A stretch of 36,626 bases of DNA from Planctomycetota bacterium (GTDB lineage Bacteria > Planctomycetota > Phycisphaerae > SM23-33), in NCBI GenBank assembly GCA_016235825.1, contig JACRIL010000001.1, forward strand, positions 1-36,626. Direction: 5' to 3'. Below the pieces are notes generated by a model. The model searched no databases, was not told the origin of the DNA, and worked only from the letters and a program-made list of their open reading frames with translations. The translations under genes and the position numbers were made by a program. Of the stretch, positions 16,238-24,808 are shown one piece after another (position 1 is the stretch's first letter; each line of letters begins with the position of its first letter).

Positions 16238-18838
16238 ATGGCTAAGGCGTCAAAACAGTCGGTTGAGAGCAGGGGACCCAAGGGGTCGGCGTGGCGGTTC
16301 ATCAGGTATTGCATGGTGCTGCTGCTGACCGGCGGGGTTGTGCTGGCGTGGATGAGCCTGATCACCTTCAGCCCGACCGATCCCCCTTCGACGGCCATAT
16401 ATCCGGTCAAGGCCCACGTCGATAACGCCGCGGGCGTCGTCGGGGCGTTTTTCGCCCACTCGCTGAGATACTGGCTGGGCGGCGGGGTCTTCATGGGCCT
16501 GGTGGCGCTGACGGCGTGGTCGGCGGGGATGGTCTTCGGCGGGATAGTAACGCACGTGCCCTGGCGGGTCGTCGGTGCGGCCATGTTGATCGCGTCTGCA
16601 AGCACGGCCCTTTTCCTGCTCAACCCCGGCTACGAAGGCGAACTGGCGGCCGGCAAGGCCGGCGTGCTGGGCGCGGCCCTGGGGCAGCTTTCGACGGCAA
16701 AGTTCGGGACGGCCGGGAGCTGGCTGATCCTGATACTGGTCCTGTGCGCCGGAATAATGTTCACGGCCGACAGCCTCGTGCTGCGGCTGCCGGCGCTGGG
16801 AAAGAAGGTCTGGCAGAAGGGCCAGGACATTCACGCGATGATAGTCGAGGCCCGCGAGGAGGCGGCCAGGCGGCGGGCGATAGAGGCCGCTCAGCGCGAG
16901 GCCATGGCCGATTCGATCCCGCCGGGGCAGACCGTTTCGGCCCCGAGAAAAATGCCCGCTCGTCAGGAGATACAGATGACCCCAAACGCTCAGTCAACTG
17001 TCCCGGTTCAGCCATCCAGGAATCAGTATGCCAAAGCCGCGGCCCAGGCCGCGCCTGTGGCGGCGTCTGCGCCCGTTCAGAACAGATATCCGGCCCAGCC
17101 GGCCAGGGCCGCTATGCCCGCGGCGATTCCGCTTGTCGCAAAGGGCGTATCGCCGATCCGGGCAATGGGCGTTTCAACTCCCGCCACTGCCGCCGCGCCC
17201 GCAAAACCTCAGGCCGCGTCGGCCCCGGCCGCGGACCTGGCGGTTTCCCAGCCGCCCAGACCGGCCGAGAAACCTCAACCCCGCCCGGCCCGGGCCGACG
17301 CCGCCGCAGACGACGGCAAAGAAACCTTCACGCTGCCGCCCATCGGCCTGCTGGCCGAGCCGACCAACGGCTATCAGCAGTCGCAGGAAGCCCTGGCGCA
17401 GGAAAAGGCCGGCATCCTCCAGCAGACGCTCAACGACTTCAACATCCAGGCCCAGGTGGTCGGGCATATGACCGGGCCGGTCATAACCATGTACGAATTG
17501 GCGCTGGCCGCCGGCGTGAAGGTGGCCGCCATCGTCAACCTCTCGCAGGACATCGCCCGCGCCCTTGCGGTGCCGGGCGTGCGGATCGTCTCGCCCCTGC
17601 CGGGAAAAGACACCGTCGGCATCGAGGTGCCCAACCTCCAGCGGGAAAAGGTCCGCATCCTGGAGTTGATGCGGATGAATCCGGAATCCAAAAAGAAGAT
17701 GCGCCTGCCGGTCTATCTGGGCAAGGACAGCGCCGGCTCGGCCATTGTCGAGGACCTGACCGGCATGCCGCACATCCTGATCGCAGGCACCACAAATTCG
17801 GGCAAGAGCGTGTGCATAAACTCGATCATCATGTCGGTGCTGATGACCCGCTCGCCGCAGGAGGTGCGGCTGATACTGGTCGATCCGAAGATGGTGGAGA
17901 TGGCCGCTTACGAGAACATCCCGCACCTGCTTTGCCCGACGATCACCGACATGCGCAAGGCGGCGGGAATTCTGGAATGGGCCGCCACCAAGATGGACGA
18001 GCGTTACGAGATACTCAAGGAGGCCGGCGTCAAGAACGTCGCCGAGTACAACAACCTGTCCAAAGAGGAACTCTACGAGCGGTTCAAGCCGGAAAACGAC
18101 CAGGAAAAGGCCCTGGTCCAGCTCAAGCTGCCGTATTACGTCATCATCATCGACGAGCTGGCCGACCTGATGATGTCCTACGCCGAGGTCGAGGAGCACA
18201 TCATCCGCATCGCCCAGAAGGCCCGCGCGATCGGCATCCATCTTGTGCTGGCGACCCAACGCCCCAGCGTCGACGTGGTAACCGGCCTCATCAAGGCCAA
18301 CATGCCATCGCGAATCGGCTTCCGCGTGGCGGGCAAGAACGACAGCCGCATCGTGCTGGACCAGAACGGCGCCGAGGTGCTGCTGGGCCACGGCGACATG
18401 CTTTATCTCAAGCCCACCGCCAGCACGCTGCTGCGGGCGCAGGGCACGTTCGTCGAGGACAGCGAGATACGCGCTATCGTCAAGGAGGTCCGCAAGGCCG
18501 GCGACCCGAAGTTCGACCCGGAACTCACCAAAATGCAGGCGGCGGCGATGGGCGATGACGCCGGTGAAAAGGACGAACTGTTCGACCAGGCCGTCGAGAT
18601 CGTCCTGGCCAATCAGCGGGGGAGCGTCTCGCTGCTCCAGAGGAAGATGGAGATCGGCTACGGCAGGGCCAGCAGGATCATCGACCAGATGGCCGAGGCG
18701 GGGATTCTGGGCGATTACAAGGGCAGCCAGGCCCGCGAATGTCTGATGACCGTCGAGGACTGGCAGACGATGAAGGCGTCGATCTCCGCCGACAGGTCCG
18801 GGGCCTCGGCCCTCAACGGCCAGCCGACCTGCGCCTGA
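16238..18838 (+). CDS. ftsK: DNA translocase FtsK
   Basis: An 866-residue septal DNA translocase that moves chromosome ends during division. The N-terminus has about four membrane helices within residues 20-190. A Pro/Ala/Gln-rich linker covers about 220-360. The motor has the alpha/beta region (DFNIQAQVVGHMTGPVITMYE), Walker A IAGTTNSGKSVCIN near 515-525, Walker B YVIIIDELADLMM and ATQRPSVDVVTGLIKAN. The C-terminal gamma winged helix reads DQAVEIVLANQRGSVSLLQRK, suggesting recognition of KOPS-like polar sequences. Length and order are typical. The start is ATG 16238, preceded by GGAAGGCGGCC. Alternative-frame long ORFs over it are shadows. It follows dut after 87 bases. Confidence 0.97.
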   Translation: MAKASKQSVESRGPKGSAWRFIRYCMVLLLTGGVVLAWMSLITFSPTDPPSTAIYPVKAHVDNAAGVVGAFFAHSLRYWLGGGVFMGLVALTAWSAGMVFGGIVTHVPWRVVGAAMLIASASTALFLLNPGYEGELAAGKAGVLGAALGQLSTAKFGTAGSWLILILVLCAGIMFTADSLVLRLPALGKKVWQKGQDIHAMIVEAREEAARRRAIEAAQREAMADSIPPGQTVSAPRKMPARQEIQMTPNAQSTVPVQPSRNQYAKAAAQAAPVAASAPVQNRYPAQPARAAMPAAIPLVAKGVSPIRAMGVSTPATAAAPAKPQAASAPAADLAVSQPPRPAEKPQPRPARADAAADDGKETFTLPPIGLLAEPTNGYQQSQEALAQEKAGILQQTLNDFNIQAQVVGHMTGPVITMYELALAAGVKVAAIVNLSQDIARALAVPGVRIVSPLPGKDTVGIEVPNLQREKVRILELMRMNPESKKKMRLPVYLGKDSAGSAIVEDLTGMPHILIAGTTNSGKSVCINSIIMSVLMTRSPQEVRLILVDPKMVEMAAYENIPHLLCPTITDMRKAAGILEWAATKMDERYEILKEAGVKNVAEYNNLSKEELYERFKPENDQEKALVQLKLPYYVIIIDELADLMMSYAEVEEHIIRIAQKARAIGIHLVLATQRPSVDVVTGLIKANMPSRIGFRVAGKNDSRIVLDQNGAEVLLGHGDMLYLKPTASTLLRAQGTFVEDSEIRAIVKEVRKAGDPKFDPELTKMQAAAMGDDAGEKDELFDQAVEIVLANQRGSVSLLQRKMEIGYGRASRIIDQMAEAGILGDYKGSQARECLMTVEDWQTMKASISADRSGASALNGQPTCA

Positions 18839-19038
18839 GCGGACGATGATAACGAGGCGTGCATGTGTTTGAATTCGTGGTCTGCGCCGCGGCCGAACCG
18901 TATAATCTATATAGGACGGGACTTTTGAAACGCTGAAGAATCATGTCGGCCGTGCAATCTGTCGGATGGATAACGTGCGCGCCCCCGCATGGGCGATGTT
19001 GGTGCTGTCGGGCGACGGCAGGCGAGAGGATGCCGGAA

Positions 19039-19362
19039 ATGGCCGAGCAGAATATTGTCATAATATTGGCGAGATGCAGCCGCTCCGGGAAAAACTACGG
19101 CATACGCCTTGTGCAGACTTCGCCGGGCAAGTGGTTGGGGACATGGGCGTTTCCAATCAAGAAAGCGGCGGGGAAAGAAAAGGGGTATGACTCAGAAACC
19201 ATGCCGGGTACATTTGCACTTTCCGACACATTTCCCGGATGCCCCTATTGTAAAAACCCGCACATCTTCGAATGTGAAGAGTGCGGCATGGTCGGCTGCT
19301 GGAACGGAAAGATGTCGGTGGCCGCCTGCCCGTGGTGCGGTAGCCTCGGCCGGCCCTGGTAG
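19039..19362 (+). CDS. Small TerY-C-like zinc-binding protein
   Basis: A 107-residue protein with three clustered Cys pairs: CPYC, CEECGMVGC and CPWCG. Before them is IILARCSRSGKNYGIRLVQ and WLGTWAFPI. The order F-x-L, then gCPyC, then eC-eCG, then CPWCG matches the TerY-C metal-binding domain usually found at the C-terminus of VWA-domain TerY proteins, but here it stands alone. Start choice is uncertain: ATG 19039 has AGAGG nine bases upstream, while ATG 19030 and ATG 18943 are in frame. A TATAAT box lies at 18901 without a convincing -35. Function unknown, possibly stress or surveillance related by analogy with Ter proteins. Confidence 0.62.
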   Translation: MAEQNIVIILARCSRSGKNYGIRLVQTSPGKWLGTWAFPIKKAAGKEKGYDSETMPGTFALSDTFPGCPYCKNPHIFECEECGMVGCWNGKMSVAACPWCGSLGRPW

Positions 19363-19457
19363 GCAATGATGCCGGATGGCGAAACAACCTGACGATTGCC
19401 TTGTGCATTCTTGTGACGTAGTATGACTAGCCGTCGAATAGATTTAAGGAATCCACT

Positions 19458-19889
19458 ATGCAGACAACCGGAATCATTCTTTCTAGCTCGTTTATTGCGA
19501 TAAATCTTTCCACGGCATTAACCATTCTTGGCATCTCGTTTATCGTGATAATCGCTACCGCGGCGATTGGCATCCGAATGGATCGCAAACGTATAAGGGT
19601 CTACATTAAGTCCCAGAGTGGCAAGGTGTTGAGGATCAGATGGACTGTGTTCGGTCCAGGATGGTTCGGAGACCGAACAGTTTGAATATATGATGTCCGG
19701 TATACGGACCAGGAGGGGAATTTACATTGGGCATATTGTAAAACCCGCATGTGGTCCGGGGTATACTTTACGCAAGACAGAATAGTCGAGTATGCAGAGC
19801 AATCAGATAAAAAGAATGATCCATCTTTCACGAAACAGAATCGCCAATTGGTTGGCGAGTTGAAACGGGTGAAAGGCGATGGTGGTTAG
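19458..19889 (+). pseudogene. Small membrane protein gene interrupted by in-frame TGA
   Basis: The frame opens at ATG 19458 with a membrane helix at about residues 18-42, followed by RKRIRVYIKSQSGKVLRIRW and WFGDRTV. At codon 76 there is TGA (19683-19685). The same frame then stays open for 67 more codons to TAG 19887-19889, giving IYDVRYTDQEGN, AYCKTRMWSGVYF and a charged tail. This composition looks like a continuous domain after the stop. A single CGA-to-TGA change would explain it. Readthrough, recoding or an assembly error are alternatives. If only the first part is translated the product is 75 residues. Family not identified. Confidence 0.65.
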
Positions 19890-20035
19890 CACGACAGCGC
19901 GACTTTTGGTTGAAACACACGAGAATGTTAGGAAACTCAAATAGTCGTCTGTCAAGTTTGAACGGTAGAATAAGGACTTACGATCAAAATCGCGATGTCG
20001 TGTTAGACTGATGGCAAGTTTGGTTTTGCGGCAAC

Positions 20036-20092
20036 AGGTAAAAATGGGTGGCATGCTCACATCTGTTTGTGAGCATGTGTTTTTTTTTACAT
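20036..20092 (+). repeat. Palindromic repeat family B, copy 4 (best copy)
   Basis: AGGTAAAAATGGGTGG leads into the near-perfect hairpin CATGCTCACA-TCTGTT-TGTGAGCATG, then a nine-base T run. This is the cleanest family member in the window. The T-run would also allow it to act as a transcription terminator. Confidence 0.8.
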
Positions 20093-20151
20093 TGTTCATA
20101 AACCAGATGAGCGTGTTGTTATGAACAAAATGAATTTGACGACAGGAAATG

Positions 20152-20194
20152 AAAAGTGAGCATGGCTGCAAACAGATGCGGTCATGGTACCTTT
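20152..20194 (-). repeat. Palindromic repeat family B, copy 5
   Basis: On the minus strand it reads GGTACCATGACCGCATCTG then TTTGCAGCCATGCTCACTTT, matching the family core CATCTGTTTG. It faces copy 4. Confidence 0.65.
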
Positions 20195-20270
20195 TCCATA
20201 CCTTTCGGCGATAAAGTCGAACATACCTCTGGACCTTTCTAAAACAACGGCGACGGAATACAATTAGGAA

Positions 20271-21488
20271 ATGACCGGTTTGCACAATCAAAAAGGTTTT
20301 GACAGTTCCGATGGCCAGCCTGGGTCGGCGCTGCCAAGTCAGACCGGATCAGGCTCACAGACCGGGCCGGCGTCGCCCGTTCAGTCGCCGGCGAAGATGT
20401 CGGTCGCCTGGCTGGCGGCGGAGGGCCTGGTGGAGCGGATAATCTGTTCGCTTGAGCCGCTGGCTGTGGGCCTGATCGACGAGTTTGTCAATCTGACCAT
20501 CCTGTGTCCGGCCGGCGCAAGCGTGCAGGGAATCCCCAGCCCTCCAGCCGAAGTGATTGTCCACGACCGGATCGGTTGGCTGGGCATGCGGACTTCGCCG
20601 GCGGAGGAACTGGCGGGCCAACTGGTGGACAAAGGCATTCGGATCATACATGCCCTGGACAGCCGCTGCGCCGCCCTGGCGTGCAGGCTTGCCGAATTGG
20701 CCGGCGTTCCGTTCCTCGTCAGCGCCGACAGCCCGCACGACGCCGCCGCGATCAAGTCTTTGCCCGCCGCGCCGGCGGCAGTTCTGGCCGCGTCCGAACC
20801 GGTCCGCCAGGCGGTGGCCGCCCAGCATGTCCTGCCGGCCGAAGCTATCCGGCTGGTCCGGCCCGGCCTGCATCAGGTCAGGCACGCCACGTGCTTCGAC
20901 AACCCGTTCTGCCGCACCAGCGTTCTTGCGGGCGGCGACCTGGGCGACCTGAGATCGTTCCAGGCGCTCCTCCAGGCCTTCGACGAGCTTCGCCAGAAAT
21001 CCTTCGACTGCATGTTCTTCATCATGGGCCGGGGCAGATGCGAAAGCCGGCTCAGGAAGATGGCCGTGGATATCGGCCTCAACGAGGACGTGTCGTTCAT
21101 CGAGGACAGGCCGCTTTGGGAACTGCCCACGGTCATCCGCGCCTGCGATATATACGTCAGCCCCGGCTCGATCCGGCGGGTGGACGTCTGGTCGCTGGTG
21201 GCGATGTCCTGCGGCGTGCCGGTGGTGGCGGTTGGCGGCAGGGCCGGCGATCATCTCATCGACTGCCAGACCGCCACGCTGGTCAGACCGTATAACGCCC
21301 CGAATCTGGCGGCGGCGGTGCAGGCGTTGCTGGACGACAAGGCCCTTGCCCGAGCGCAGGCAGAACGCGCGCTGGATTATCTCAGGCAGAACCACTCCGC
21401 CGCCGGCATGGTCGCTCAGGTCGCCGAGATTTACAGGCAGACTGTGGAATCAGCGAAATCGCCGGCAGCAAGCCTCGCCGGCAGTTGA
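20271..21488 (+). CDS. GT-B fold glycosyltransferase (GT4-like)
   Basis: A 405-residue probable glycosyltransferase for cell-surface glycans. The N-terminal Rossmann half includes VDKGIRIIHALDSRCAALACR and LAASEPVRQAV. The C-terminal half includes FIMGRGRCESRLRKMA, FIEDRPLWELPTVIRACDIYVSPG and SLVAMSCGVPVVAVGGRAGDHL, the usual nucleotide-sugar binding region. The first Glu of the E-x7-E motif is not evident. The first 40 residues are low-complexity (Ser/Gln/Pro). ATG 20271 has AGGA almost touching it, so ATG 20397 at MSVAWLAAEG is an alternative start. Donor and acceptor unknown. It is followed by a hydrolase gene after about 100 bases. Confidence 0.8.
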   Translation: MTGLHNQKGFDSSDGQPGSALPSQTGSGSQTGPASPVQSPAKMSVAWLAAEGLVERIICSLEPLAVGLIDEFVNLTILCPAGASVQGIPSPPAEVIVHDRIGWLGMRTSPAEELAGQLVDKGIRIIHALDSRCAALACRLAELAGVPFLVSADSPHDAAAIKSLPAAPAAVLAASEPVRQAVAAQHVLPAEAIRLVRPGLHQVRHATCFDNPFCRTSVLAGGDLGDLRSFQALLQAFDELRQKSFDCMFFIMGRGRCESRLRKMAVDIGLNEDVSFIEDRPLWELPTVIRACDIYVSPGSIRRVDVWSLVAMSCGVPVVAVGGRAGDHLIDCQTATLVRPYNAPNLAAAVQALLDDKALARAQAERALDYLRQNHSAAGMVAQVAEIYRQTVESAKSPAASLAGS

Positions 21489-21590
21489 CGGTTTCCGCAA
21501 CTGACCCATTACGTTCGTCAAACATCATCGGATGGAAAAATCAGGTTATTGATGTTATAAGGTTTCCCGGTAAAATGCGGGAGACATGCA

Positions 21591-22946
21591 ATGCCGAACA
21601 TCGGAAATAAGCCGCTGTGCCGTGTGAAGACAAACATCTCATATGGGTCGCATGGCCAGCGGAACCTGCTAGACGCCTACCTGCCCATGGGCGCCAAGTC
21701 GCTCCGACCGGGAATTGTGTTCATTCACGGCGGCGGGTGGATGGGCGGCGACAAGGCCTCGCTGGGCTGGATGGCGGAGGATGCGGCCAGGCGCGGATTC
21801 TGCGCGTTTTCCATTAATTACCGGTTTTCGACCCACGGCCCGTATCCCGTCCCATTTCTGGACGTGCAAAGGGCGGTTCGGTGGATCAGGGCTCATGCCG
21901 GCAGGTTCAGGCTCGACCCGGCCCGCATCGGAGCGTGGGGCGACTCGGCCGGCGGGCATCTGGCGTCGCTGTTGGCCCTGACCGAACTGACCGAAAGCGA
22001 TCCGAAACTGGCGAAATATTCCAGCCGGATCCGGTGCGCATGCGACGTCTACGGGCCGGTGGACCTGGTGGACATGATGAACAACGAGTCGGCCCCGATA
22101 GTCCAGCAATTGATCGGCCGGCCGCTGCAAGGCTCAGAGGCGCTCTATCGGTACGGGTCGCCGACGCATTACGTCCATGCCGGCGCTCCGCCGTTTCTGC
22201 TGATACACGGCACACTGGACGACGGCAGGAGGCGAGGCAGCGTGCCGTGGACGTTGTCGCGGAATTTTTACCGGCAACTGAAAAATGCCGGCGTTAAGGC
22301 CAGGCTCGAAATATTGAAAGGCGCCGACCACGGTTTTGGCGGGCGGCCTGAAATAATCCATGCCCGAAAGGCATGGGATCTGGCCGTCCGGTTTTTCGAG
22401 CAGACATTGGATCACAAGTCGCCGGCAAACCTCGGCCCGATGATGAAGCACTACGCGTCGATGGTCGACCGGATGCAGGCAAGCAGGCTCCTGCCGCCGC
22501 CGGCCAGAATTCAGCAGGCCCGCTGCCCGAACTGGAAAGAAAATCTCGGCTGGCGACAGGCGCCGTTTCTGAACAACTTCTTCTTCAGCCTGCACGAGGA
22601 GATAATGAAGACCGCGCCGGCGGAAAAGTTGGTCTATTTTCGCTGCCGGTTCAATTGCCCCGAGCCGATGAAGGTCGCCCTGATGTTCGGCTACGACGGA
22701 CCGGTCAAAGTTTTCTGCGACGGCAAAGAGGTTTTCTGCGACCCCAAGGGAATCAATCCGATCCGGATTGACGAGGCAAGGGCGGTCTGCGAGTGCGGCA
22801 AGGGGCGGCATGAGATTGTCTTCGCCCTGATGACCAACAAGGGCCTGGCATGGGGCGTCTGCCTGAGGATTCAACGGGTCGATATTACCCAAGGCCGCGC
22901 CGGCAGAAAAGCCAAACGCCTTGCCGTCCCAAAACTGGTCGTGTAG
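21591..22946 (+). CDS. Alpha/beta hydrolase (BD-FAE/HSL-like) with C-terminal extension
   Basis: The first 280 residues are an esterase-type alpha/beta hydrolase: HGGGW oxyanion motif, nucleophile elbow GDSAGG, acidic residue in IHGTLDDG and catalytic His in GADHGF. This pattern is common in feruloyl or acetyl xylan esterase-like enzymes. About 170 further residues follow, with beta-rich segments such as KLVYFRCRFNC, VKVFCDGKEVFCD and RHEIVFALM, resembling an accessory beta-sandwich. No signal peptide is visible. ATG 21591 has GGGAGA six bases upstream. Substrate may be an esterified polysaccharide, which would suit an organism carrying sulfatases; this is inference. Confidence 0.85.
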   Translation: MPNIGNKPLCRVKTNISYGSHGQRNLLDAYLPMGAKSLRPGIVFIHGGGWMGGDKASLGWMAEDAARRGFCAFSINYRFSTHGPYPVPFLDVQRAVRWIRAHAGRFRLDPARIGAWGDSAGGHLASLLALTELTESDPKLAKYSSRIRCACDVYGPVDLVDMMNNESAPIVQQLIGRPLQGSEALYRYGSPTHYVHAGAPPFLLIHGTLDDGRRRGSVPWTLSRNFYRQLKNAGVKARLEILKGADHGFGGRPEIIHARKAWDLAVRFFEQTLDHKSPANLGPMMKHYASMVDRMQASRLLPPPARIQQARCPNWKENLGWRQAPFLNNFFFSLHEEIMKTAPAEKLVYFRCRFNCPEPMKVALMFGYDGPVKVFCDGKEVFCDPKGINPIRIDEARAVCECGKGRHEIVFALMTNKGLAWGVCLRIQRVDITQGRAGRKAKRLAVPKLVV

Positions 22947-23216
22947 GCGTGCAACTTGTTGCATGCAGAATTTACTTTAAAAAGAATTTGGCCGGACGCC
23001 GACCCAGGGTCAAAGGCCCCTGACAGGGGCCTGAAAAAATCGGCGGGTGGAACGGCTTGCTCGCAAGCCGTGTTCCAAAATCCAATCGGCACAGCTTGCA
23101 AGCAAGCTGCGGCGCCCTCGCCTCTGGATACATAAAAAACGACAACTGCCACCGCCGGAACGGCCGTGGAACACACGTGCAAGATGCCCGTGCCACGAAA
23201 GAAGGAAGATCCTTCA
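22947..23216. repeat. Convergent intergenic region with hairpins and family A remnants
   Basis: The region lies between the convergent hydrolase and lpxB. It contains AGGCCCC-TGACA-GGGGCCT near 23013-23031, GGAACGGCTTGC/GCAAGCCGTGTTCC at 23047-23076, CAGCTTGC/GCAAGCTG at about 23091-23108 and a family A copy at 23149-23197 (GTGCCACG end). The first stem could act as a bidirectional terminator, though its U-run is poor. Confidence 0.6.
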
Positions 23217-24398
23217 TCAGGCGGTTCGGAGGTTTTTCCAGGTGTTTAGTATGAGTGCGGCGGCGCGGAGGCAGGCGGAGTCGGGCGGGGAGACGATGAG
23301 GGGTTTGACCAGTTCAAGCAGGGCTTGTCGGATTTCGGTGAGGCGTGGGGCGTCTTGCATAGCGTTTAGCACGGCAGAGGTGAGTTGGCCGATATCGCCG
23401 AACCAGGGCATCAGTTCGGGCACGACAGGCCTGCCGGCAAGGATGTTCACCAGCGAAAAACGTTGTGTGCGGATAAGGCTTCGGGCAAGCAGTTTGTATG
23501 CAATGCGGTTGGTGCGATAGATGATGACCATGGGCAGGCCTAAGTAGGCCGCATCGAGAGTTATCGTTCCGCTTTTAACCACGGCGAAGTGCGATTCCGC
23601 CATCACCTGTTTTGTCCGGCCGGTGGCTATCTGGATGTCGGCTGCGTCGGGGCAGTGTCGCCTGATCGCGGCCGCGCAGGCGTCGGTGCGCGCGGTGAAG
23701 GTGCATGTTGCGCCGGGCCATCGCCGGCGGATAGCCCTTGCCACGGCGGCCATCGCCGGCGAGTGATGTGCGATCTCCGATTCCCTGCTGCCGGGCACCA
23801 GCGCGACCCGCCAATTGCCTGTTGCGGCGGCCTGGGCAATGTCCGGCAGTTGCGCTGGTCGCGGCGAGACCGAATCGAACAGCGGGTGTCCGACGTACTG
23901 AACCGACCGGACGCCGCGAGCAGAGAGATATTCCTGCTCGAAGGGCAGTATGCAGGCGACGCAGTCCGCCAGCCGGGCCAGCTTGCCCGCCCGCCATGTC
24001 GCCCATGCCCAGACCTGCGGGGCGATGTAGTAGGCCACCACCGATCCGGACTGTTTTGCCCGCCCGGCCAGGTGCCAGTTGAGCGCGGGCGAATCGACGG
24101 GGATGAAAATATCCGGCCGGATCTTACGGATAGCTGCCTTCATCCGCCGGATGTTGGCCAGGTAGTAATCGAACTTGAGCAGGGGGCCGAACACCATGCT
24201 CGCCCTGGCCGTCAGGTCGGCCAGCACTTCGCACCCTTCTGCGGCCATAAGCGGCCCGGCCAGGCCGATAAAACTCGCCGCGGGCGCCAGCTTCCGGAGC
24301 GACTGGATGAGCTTTGCGGCGTGGGTGTCGCCGCTTGCCTCGGCGGCCGAGAGAAAAATCGTGACAGGCCGATCAGTAATGATTCCAGGTCCGCTCAA
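23217..24398 (-). CDS. lpxB: Lipid-A-disaccharide synthase
   Basis: LpxB condenses UDP-2,3-diacylglucosamine with lipid X to form the lipid A disaccharide, at the inner face of the cytoplasmic membrane. The protein shows SAAEASGDTHAAKLI, IPVDSPALNWHLA, APQVWAW, VPGSRESEI, KSGTITLDAAYLGLPMVIIYR and VNILAGRPVVPEL, all family landmarks in order. I place the start at TTG 24398, which overlaps the acpS stop (TTGA) and has GGGGA six bases upstream, giving 393 residues. The longer frame to 24527 is antisense to acpS frame content. Presence of lpxB indicates a lipid A outer membrane. Confidence 0.93.
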   Translation of the reverse strand: MSGPGIITDRPVTIFLSAAEASGDTHAAKLIQSLRKLAPAASFIGLAGPLMAAEGCEVLADLTARASMVFGPLLKFDYYLANIRRMKAAIRKIRPDIFIPVDSPALNWHLAGRAKQSGSVVAYYIAPQVWAWATWRAGKLARLADCVACILPFEQEYLSARGVRSVQYVGHPLFDSVSPRPAQLPDIAQAAATGNWRVALVPGSRESEIAHHSPAMAAVARAIRRRWPGATCTFTARTDACAAAIRRHCPDAADIQIATGRTKQVMAESHFAVVKSGTITLDAAYLGLPMVIIYRTNRIAYKLLARSLIRTQRFSLVNILAGRPVVPELMPWFGDIGQLTSAVLNAMQDAPRLTEIRQALLELVKPLIVSPPDSACLRAAALILNTWKNLRTA

Positions 24399-24808
24399 TC
24401 GCCGATCCCCAGTGCGTGGCCGGAGTCCTCGGCCGCGCCTATCGCCGAGGCTATCGCGTGCGTGCTTATGTGACTGATCGAGATGAGAATCTTCGCCAGG
24501 CCCATCTGGTCGGCAAGCTGCCTGCATTTGCCAGACAGGTAGACCTTCGGCTCGCCCGACGGCTCGTTGCGGACCTCGATGTCAGTCCAGTTGATCCCAT
24601 TCCGCCAGCCGGTGCCAAGCACCTTGAGCACGGCCTCCTTCGCGGCGAACCGCCCGGCCAGGTGCTCGATCCGCCGCTTCCTCCCCTGGCAGTATTCCAG
24701 TTCGACCGGCGTGAAGACCCGCTCCAGAAATTTCCGGCCGTGCCTGTCTATCGACTGCTGCAACCTGCCGCAGTCCACCATGTCCACGCCGTGGGCGACG
24801 ATCTTCAT
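24395..24808 (-). CDS. acpS: Holo-[acyl-carrier-protein] synthase
   Basis: Transfers 4'-phosphopantetheine from CoA to acyl carrier protein. The 137-residue product has HGVDMVDCGRL with metal-binding D9, RFAAKEAVLKVLGTG with E58, and the C-terminal SISHISTHAIASA. The usual Asp after SH in SHD is Ile here, a mild deviation. It overlaps the upstream small gene by ATGA and the downstream lpxB by TTGA, so the three are translationally coupled. Sharing an operon with lpxB makes sense because acyl-ACP feeds lipid A synthesis. Confidence 0.93.
   Translation of the reverse strand: MKIVAHGVDMVDCGRLQQSIDRHGRKFLERVFTPVELEYCQGRKRRIEHLAGRFAAKEAVLKVLGTGWRNGINWTDIEVRNEPSGEPKVYLSGKCRQLADQMGLAKILISISHISTHAIASAIGAAEDSGHALGIGD

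Larger units (their letters stand above)
19890..20270. other. Palindrome-rich intergenic region
   Basis: No gene is supported. The region holds two family B repeats in opposite orientation (20036-20092 and 20152-20194) with a perfect 10-base inverted repeat between them (TTGTTCATAA 20092-20101, TTATGAACAA 20119-20128). Confidence 0.65.

Noticed and set aside
16516-18558. Plus-strand frame of 680 codons within ftsK
   Set aside because: Frame-shifted shadow rich in Arg and Gly; FtsK motifs are in the called frame.
18901-18906. Promoter upstream of the TerY-C-like gene
   Set aside because: TATAAT is present, but no -35 hexamer lies at a workable distance.
19683-19710. Selenocysteine insertion at the TGA with a SECIS hairpin
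   Set aside because: The downstream stem is only five pairs, the residue context is not redox-like, and no Sec machinery is in the window; a CGA-to-TGA change is simpler.
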